Below, one piece after another: positions 56,801 through 64,000 of a DNA stretch of 64,000 nucleotides; position 1 is the first letter of the stretch, and every line of letters starts with the position of its first letter. The stretch lies in the NCBI GenBank assembly GCA_963693285.1, contig OY848928.1, positions 992,501-1,056,500 of the forward strand, written 5' to 3'. The DNA is from Xestospongia muta. Lineage: Eukaryota > Porifera > Demospongiae > Haplosclerida > Petrosiidae. The translations under genes were made by a program, and so were the position numbers. The notes below the pieces were generated by a model, which saw only the letters and a program-made list of their open reading frames with translations, was not told the DNA's origin and made no database searches.

Positions 56801-59800
56801 TAATCATATTGATATAACTAACAGGAGTGAGATATTGCAACAGAAACAAGAGACCAATGCAATCAGTACTATATTGAATATTACATCAGTTTCACCATCT
56901 AATGCTGGAGAATATAAATGTAGAGCTGGTGTTGTTGATGGTATTAAATTGGAAAATACTTCAATATTATGTGTCAAAGGTATGTAATTTAGATCTAGTT
57001 GCCTAACTTAATGTGTTTGAATTCTATCTTCATATAGTTACAGATAAACAATATCCTATAGCGCCAAACATTACAGATTTACAGCTTGGAAATGGCCTTA
57101 ATATCAGTTGTGTTGCTGAGCATTTGTATCCTGCTGTATCTGTTTCATGGTTTGCTAATGGCTCATCTCACAGTAATAATAACAACATGTTAGCAATCAT
57201 GTCACTAAAACCATTTCATAACAATACTAATTACACTTGTGTTATATCAATACAAGGTAATCATCCTGGTTGTTCAAATCAGTCCAGAGAATTTGTTGTT
57301 AGAGAAAAAAGTAACCATTAATATTTTAATATACTACTTAAACTATTCTTTTCAGCTACCTATGTAACATCAGTTTCAATGAAGCCCACAGTTATTGTTA
57401 ACCTTAAAAATTTAGGATCATCAGTAGTTATTGTATGCAACATTACTCTTAATACAGCCATTGGTCCTGATCTATCAGTACTTAACTACACCTGGTATCA
57501 AAATAAAAAGTTGATGAACCAAGGAATATTGTTTTACAGAATTGATGAAATGGCTTTTACCACTGAATTAGAAATCACAGTTAAAGCTTCTAATGCTGGA
57601 GTATATCGATGTAATGCTGGTATTGTTGGTGGTAATACAATTACTAGTAACACTACAAGTTTATGTGCACAAGGTATTATTATTATATATAAACTGTTTA
57701 CATTTAACTATCTTTACAACTAGTTGCTGAAAATGATTTGTATCATATAAATGTGTTTACAAATCTACAACTAGGACAAAATTTTACACGAAATTGTGTT
57801 CAAGGAATTATTACTGTACTATCTATATCATGGTGGGAAAATAATACTTTATTTATAGCTGGTAACAGACTAGAAATCAAACCTCTTCAACTTTCTGATA
57901 ACAATACCATCTATACCTGTATTGTTTCTGTAAAGCAAAATCCTTCTGGTTGTCCTCAAAATCAGTCCAGAGAATATGTCATTAGATTGAAAAGTTAGTT
58001 TTTTATTATTTGGAGAGTTAATTGATAATTCTTATTTCAGATACTTATGTAACCACAGTTACAATGAAGCCCACTGTGACAGTAACCATAGGATCATCAA
58101 CAGTTATTGTATGTAACATTACTCTTAATACAGCCATTGGTCCTGATCTATCAGTACTTAACTACTATTGGTATCATAACAATGTTAGTGTCACCAAGAG
58201 GAGTAAAATATTGGAAAAGAATGAAGAGACCAACACAGTTACAACTATACTCAATATTACATCAGTTCAACCATCTATTGCTGGAATATATGAGTGTAGA
58301 GCTAGTATTGTTGATAGTGTCATAACGACTAGTAGAACAGATTTTTGTATAGAAGGTGATATCAAGCAGAGTTTTATTATTTTATATTTTCCTTATTTTT
58401 ACAGTTGTAATTGCAATCAATGGAAACTACACTAATTTAAGACTTGGTGATATTAAAGAGTATGACTGTACTTCAGGTTATAGAAAGTCAGGAGTAACTG
58501 TTCAATGGAATTCATCTGATGTAGTATTTAATAATCCACTGATAATTACTGTGAACCAATCAGTTAACAATACCAGGTATACATGTATCATTACAGTAGA
58601 TGGTAATCCTGACAGCTGTAAGCTTCAAACAAAAGATATATTACTTACTGTGAGAGGTAAATTTGAGTGAAATATTAATTTACTTTTGTTTTTGACTTAT
58701 TGTCATTAGATACATTTGTGACAAACGTCAACATTTCTGTAAAACCTTTGAACCTTTTCCTACCTCTAAATTTATCATGTGTAATTACTACTAACACTGA
58801 TATCAATACTAATAAACTAGACAATATAGTGAATGTGATTTGGTATCAATATAATGGGATGAGGAACATGGTACCTCTATTCTTAAATAACTACAGAGTT
58901 CACTCAACTACTAGTGTAGGGACAATGATGTTTGAGAGTAAAGTGGAGTTTGTACAAGTGAGAGCTTCAATGGCTGGTCAGTATACATGTGTAACATGGA
59001 TAGGAGAGAAGATATATAGGAATATGTCAGACTACACTGATGTGACAGTAAAATGTAAATAGTAAACTATTATATTATATATGACTTCTTTAAGTATCAA
59101 ATATTGCTAACTTATTCTATTCCACAGTTCCTAATAACTCAACGTATTCCATTACTATTGATCCCTTAAAGTCATATTATGATGTTGGAACTGATGTCAC
59201 TTTCACTTGTACTACTATATATCCATCCTCCTCTCTGATTGATGTGGATACTAATGTAACTATACAATGGAAATATGGAAATAACACTATCAAATCATAT
59301 ACAACATTTAATGACTATTTAAATCACACTTTACAATATCATCTTAATAATTTGAAGTTATCAGATGCTGGAGAGTATATTTGTTCTTCCTATCTTAGTA
59401 CTACCAGATATAATCCTTACATCAAATCAAGTGATATCATAACATCTAATACTACACTTGTCATTCAAAGTAAGTAAAAATAACATTTATGAACTATATT
59501 TTTATTATATCTTACTTATTACACTTTAGATATTAGAGTTGTCATTAATACAAGTCATCCTATATTACTGGATTATCCAGGATATAATGAAGTAACTATA
59601 AACTGTTGTTCTTATTATAAACCAACAGAACTACTGAAACTAATAAGAACTGAGTGGTCATTAACACACAATGGAAGTACTTCACATAATGTTACTGAAC
59701 ACAGTGATACATTGAGTAATTGTAGTCAATTACTAATGACATTGAACATATCTGGAAATTATACATTTACTTGTTCCAGTAACTTTCTATCGATGGAGTC

Positions 59801-62800
59801 ATTGATTACAGAATACTACTCCAATAATATTGCAGTCATTGTTAAAAGTGAGAATGTAAATATTATTGTGTTAGATTATTGATTTTCTTTAGGTCCTAGA
59901 CATCCAAATGTTCCCATTGTATTGAAAACAACAGACATTACAAGTACTTTAGCTAATATCTCTTGGATAGTGACAGATGTTACATATACACCTGAAAACT
60001 ACACTGTTCACTACAACACATCTCTCAATAAACTCAGTAACATTAGTGACATTGTTAGAGGAACTACTGATATCAATGAAATTATTGAACTAAGAAACAA
60101 GACATATTCTATTCTCCTCACTGATCTATATCCAGGTGTAAAATATAATTACTACATCTCTACTATCAATACAGTAGGAAGAGTTAACTCTAGTTACAGT
60201 AGTTTCTATACTGAGGAGACTGGTATGGTTTTAATAAAAATATTAGTCAATTTTTATTGTTTTCATAGCTCCATCTGGTGAGCCACAGAACTTGACTATC
60301 ATTGAAGTAACATCAAACAACATATCATTTTCATGGCTACCACCTTTGATACACTTGAGAAATGGCAACATAACACATTATTCTTTAAGATGTAGTTATT
60401 ACAATTTAACAAGTTTGATGTCTTGGGAAGATCTCCAAATTTATGTCACTGCTTATACACTGAGCAATCCTCTACCATATACTAACTATTCCTGTAATGT
60501 TAGTGCATCTACCATTGTTGGTGAAGGACCATCTACTAACATTATAGTAAGAACAGATGAAGATGGTAAGAGTATGTATCTTTCAAAACAATTATTTTTG
60601 TCTTTTCATACAGTACCAGGAAGTACTCCATTAAATCTGAACATCAGTTTCATTAACTCCTCCACCTTACTACTATCCTGGTCACAACCATTAATACCCA
60701 ATGGTATCATCACTAAGTACACCATTAACTGTATAGGAGAGAACAACAAGGACCACACTGTAGTAACCAATACTACAATGACACTAGTATCAGATCTAAG
60801 TCCATATACTAACTACACATGTTCTGTATTTGGACACACAAGAGTTGGTATGGGACCACCAATAACAGGAATAGGACTGACTGATGAAGACAGTGAGTAG
60901 AATATAGTATTACTGTGTTAAGTCATTTACTGATTTACATCAATTTCAGTTCCAGAACAAGTACACAATATCACAGTCAATATGCTAAACAGTAGTACAG
61001 TTCGTGTACAATGGAATAGTCCTCTTGTTCCCAATGGTGTCATTATTAACTATGAGTTGAAGATATATGTTCTTGAAGATCTGACAAATATTATAATTTA
61101 CAACAAAACATCAAATGATCATTCCCATGTACTGAATATAACATTAGGTATGTAAAATGTAATGATTTTAATTTATATTATGATCTAATAGATCCATTTA
61201 TACCATATACTATATCTGTGGCTGGAGCTACTATTAAAGGAAGAGGAGAAGCTGTTTTGACTTCTGTGTTCTTCACACAAGAAGGAAGTAAGTTAATATA
61301 AGAGTTTACAATAATTTCTTTTTGCATCATTTAGTCCCTCAATATGGTCCTCAGAATATAACAGGGAGATGGTTAAATAGAGCATCTATTGAAGTTAGTT
61401 GGTTAGCTCTGAGTCTTGTAGAGGCAAGAGGCTTTATTACAAACTACACTGTGACTGTACAACCTGTTCAGTTAACTAGTAGTAATAAGAAGAGAGAGGA
61501 GACTAGTAAACTAATAAGAGTTACAACATCATCATCTAATGAAACTAGTACTGTTATAACAAGTAGTTTAGATCCTACACTAGACTATATAATATCAGTG
61601 TCTGCTAGTACTAAGGTTGGAGAGAGTACTAATAACATCAATACCACATTATCAGCTCTAGGTAAAATTGTTATCTCATTAACATGTTAAAAGTTAATTG
61701 TTATTATTTAGAATATCCTACTACTTTATTAACTGAATTACCAGTTTTAATAATGTCAGCTGCTATAGGTGGAGTTATGTTGGCTCTACTGTTATTTTGT
61801 AGTATTGTCATATTCTGCATTATTTAGTGAGTTCTCATGATATACTTGAAGTAACTAAATATTTGTCTATTTTCTTATATTAGTATGAAATGTCATCTAA
61901 AACGAGTGCGCAATAAAATAGAGATGTACAATAAAAGACCTATGTATTCTGTTACTGCTACAAAAATGGACACTATTGAACTACCTTTTGTACAAGAAGG
62001 TTAGTTAAGTAATAGTTATGATAATAATTATTGTTTAAATAATATTATTATGGTGTGATAATATTATAAATATATTATTGAATTATATATCTTGCTTTGT
62101 CAGTTTTTTGTATAAAAAGGTGGTTTGTCATTAATTTGGTGAAAAACTATTTAGTTTGTATATTCTTCCTAAATATGTTATAGTGTTCTGTTGTATTATT
62201 TTCTGTTATTGTAGATCCCTTTTATCAAAATATAGTCATTAATGATTCCAGTCATAGGATATCTATTAATGAGTTTCCTTCCTTTGTTAAAAATTCAAAG
62301 GAGATTATACAATATGAGTTTCAGGTACATTTAACTAATAATAATATATAGTGAATAGTAATATAGCATTCTACTATTATATGATCTCTCATTAACTGGT
62401 AACATTATACATGTTATATGATATATCTCATCACTGTGTAGGATATTGAAGGAATGGCACCACTTAAAGCTAACTCAATCGCAAAAAGAAATGCAGGACA
62501 AAATCGTTTCCAAAACATCAGTCCATGTATGAAGGAGACAAATTATAACTTAATTATTTATGTATTTGCTTTTTTAACCAGTTGATGACAACATTGTTCC
62601 ATTAACTCCAATAGAAGGAGAGGAAGGATCAGATTATATCAATGCATCTTATGTTAATGTAAGTATATTATCATATTATGTTAAGTTACTATGACTTCTT
62701 TCATATAGGGTTACAAGAGGAAGAATGCATACATAGCAACACAAGGTCATTGTGTTTATGTCTTAATGATACTTTTTTATTGATTTTACATTTCTTATTA

Positions 62801-64000
62801 TAGGACCTATAGCAAATACAGTTGTTGACTTTTGGAGGATGATATGGGAATATAAAGTACCTACTATTGTTATGTTAACACAGTTGGTTGAAAAGGGAGT
62901 GGTATGTCAAACTAGTGCTATTACAATAACTGATGATTTTATTAATATTTTTTGCTTAACAGCGTAAATGTGCCTGCTATTGGCCTGAGTATGTAGGCAA
63001 AGAGGAGGACTTTGGTCATGGTATCCATGTTGTTTTGGAATCAAAGGAAGTCAATCAAGGCTACAGTAAGAAGAAATTGACTGTTAGAAATGTGAGTTAA
63101 GTTGTACACATGTTTATTGATTAGTAGTCAATTTCAGACTAAGGATGGTGGCACAACATTTTTGGGTGTAACTCATTATCATTTTACTGAGTGGCCTGAT
63201 CATGGAGTACCTACTGATAAGATGTGTATGATTAAATTTATTGGTCATATTCGTGAAGCACATCCTCCTGAGGGAACTCCTCTTGTAGTTCACTGTAGTG
63301 CTGGAGTGGGAAGAACTGGTACCTTCATTGTGTTAGATACTATGTTACAGAGACTAGATCAAGAAGAGAGTCTTAACATTTATGACTTCCTCCTAGAAAT
63401 CAGACATCAAAGAGTCAAACTAGTTCAAACTGAAGTAAGTTATAATCTAAATCGAATATGATATTATATCTCTATATTATAGGCCCAGTATGTGTACATT
63501 CATGAGTGTCTATCAGAGTACATCCAATGTGGTAATACTTCCTTTCGTATTACTGGAACATATGGTATTATCAGAGAACTCAACCAAAGAAGGGAAGGAA
63601 AAAATGGTTTTGAAAAGCAGTTCGAGGTTAGTTCAATATAAACATTGACAGTTATTCTAATAATTTAATTAATGATATAGCTATTAGAGGAACTGTCAGA
63701 CAACACAACAACTTTATCTTGTTCTGATGCTGAGGAGAACCATGACAAAAATAGATACACTTATAATATGCCATGTGAGAAAAATAACATTCAAGAAACA
63801 AAAAATGTTTTTTCTTCTTAGACAACAACACAAGAGTTCAATTGAACATTAATACATTTGATGACAATAACTATATTAATGCAAGCAAAGTTGATGTATG
63901 AGTTACACTAATAAGTACATCATTATCTATATCTCTTAGGGTTACAATCGAAACTCAGTTTTCATAGTAACAGAAGCTCCATTGAAAAAGACCATATCTG
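53852..64000 (+). CDS. Gene 6: receptor-type tyrosine phosphatase, 17 Ig - 5 FN3 - TM - D1 - D2 (3' partial)
   Basis: Starts at ATG 53852 with a signal peptide ([20 protein letters not shown]; exon 53852-53924) almost the same as gene 4, and runs off the right edge within D2. It has 17 Ig exons, the most of any gene here, owing to a four-copy 693-bp repeat, then 5 FN3 domains, a TM, catalytic D1 and the first D2 exons. All complete exons agree in phase and show no stop, so the gene seems intact as far as visible. The D1 intron-exon layout is the same as in the other genes. Its TM and juxtamembrane sequence is unlike genes 1-5. A stretch of about 525 bp (54286-54809) is essentially identical to part of broken gene 5. 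Confidence 0.93.
53975..59847 (+). other. Gene 6 Ig-domain exons (17)
   Basis: Exons 53975-54232, 54287-54538, 54586-54900, 54959-55231, 55279-55593, 55652-55924, 55972-56286, 56345-56617, 56665-56979, 57038-57310, 57356-57673, 57724-57993, 58041-58355, 58405-58656, 58710-59054, 59128-59469, 59530-59847. All phase 1-1. Confidence 0.9.
54586..57310 (+). repeat. Four-copy 693-bp two-Ig-exon tandem repeat (gene 6)
   Basis: Long Ig exon (315 bp) plus short Ig exon (273 bp) with both introns, at exact 693-bp steps: 54586/55279/55972/56665 and 54959/55652/56345/57038. The first three short exons encode the same protein and the fourth differs at a few residues. Introns are also nearly unchanged, so the copies are very recent or are kept uniform by conversion. 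The first long exon and the fourth (TNRSEILxQK) differ more from the two middle ones ([10 protein letters not shown]). Confidence 0.96.
59893..61661 (+). other. Gene 6 FN3-domain exons (5 domains)
   Basis: Exons 59893-60222, 60269-60565, 60614-60892, split domain 60950-61147 plus 61192-61287, and 61335-61661. Standard lengths. Confidence 0.9.
61712..61999 (+). other. Gene 6 transmembrane and juxtamembrane exons
   Basis: Exon 61712-61826: stalk with LLTELP, then a hydrophobic span ([19 protein letters not shown]). Exon 61884-61999: basic segment ([10 protein letters not shown]), MYSVTA and an ELPF ending comparable to ELPI in genes 1 and 2. The following intron (62000-62214) is long for this locus and shows nothing recognisable. 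Confidence 0.82.
62215..63626 (+). other. Gene 6 PTP domain D1 (catalytic)
   Basis: Exons 62215-62324, 62442-62526, 62582-62658, 62709-62745, 62804-62901, 62963-63091, 63138-63434, 63483-63626. Motifs [60 protein letters not shown]. Confidence 0.95.
63681..64000 (+). other. Gene 6 PTP domain D2 (start only)
   Basis: Exons 63681-63774, 63822-63895 and 63940 onward to the window end. Shows KNRY, NTRVQL and NYINASKVD, then [15 protein letters not shown]. The WPD-equivalent and P-loop exons lie outside the window. Unlike gene 4, the N-terminal part of D2 is present. Confidence 0.85.

Noticed and set aside
54586..57310. CRISPR-like or satellite array
   Set aside because: The 693-bp periodicity comes from complete Ig exon pairs with introns, not from short repeats and spacers.

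Overview
The window is AT-rich eukaryotic DNA with very short introns (mostly 45-70 bp, GT..AG) and many small exons, all on the + strand. It holds a head-to-tail array of six paralogous genes for very large receptor-type protein tyrosine phosphatases (RPTPs). Each encodes a signal peptide, a long run of immunoglobulin (Ig) domains, fibronectin type III (FN3) domains, one membrane span and two tandem phosphatase domains (D1, D2). The compact introns, base composition and an animal-type Ig/FN3/PTP-PTP architecture suggest an early-branching animal. A demosponge such as Amphimedon is my best guess; this is inference, since no species marker is present. Exon borders were read by eye. In the five genes without major damage every internal exon length fits its splice phase, which supports the models.

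Layout. Gene 1 (1-9948, 5' end outside the window): 7 Ig, 13 FN3, TM, D1, D2. Gene 2 (11877-22436): 16 Ig, 5 FN3, about 2,800 aa. Gene 3 (23233-33592): 16 Ig, 5 FN3, about 2,780 aa, with a possible second last exon at 33880-34038. Gene 4 (34328-44174): 13 Ig, 5 FN3, about 2,500 aa, with a chain of tiny exons carrying tyrosine motifs after the membrane span and a D2 that lacks its N-terminal part. Gene 5 (45107-53110): a broken copy with more than a dozen frameshifts, stops, lost splice donors and fused exons. Gene 6 (53852 to beyond 64000): 17 Ig, 5 FN3, TM, D1, start of D2.

The extracellular exons are nearly all phase 1-1, one domain per exon, and have been copied locally many times: a 1.07-kb three-FN3 unit three times in gene 1, a 693-bp two-Ig unit four times in gene 6, a roughly 680-bp two-Ig unit three times in gene 3, a 705-bp pair twice in gene 4, and a 2.46-kb block twice in gene 2. 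The cytoplasmic D1 exons are by contrast almost identical among all copies. D1 has the full catalytic set (WPD loop, [10 protein letters not shown]). D2 keeps a CX5R loop but has lost the preceding His and the WPD aspartate, so it is probably regulatory.

The genes presumably act as cell-surface receptors that couple variable Ig/FN3 recognition to tyrosine dephosphorylation. The array form, recent internal repeats, mosaic exons and a pseudogene that exchanges sequence with its neighbour resemble recognition-receptor loci (immune or allorecognition). No ligand or function can be read from the sequence. No RNA genes, CRISPR arrays or recognisable transposons were seen.
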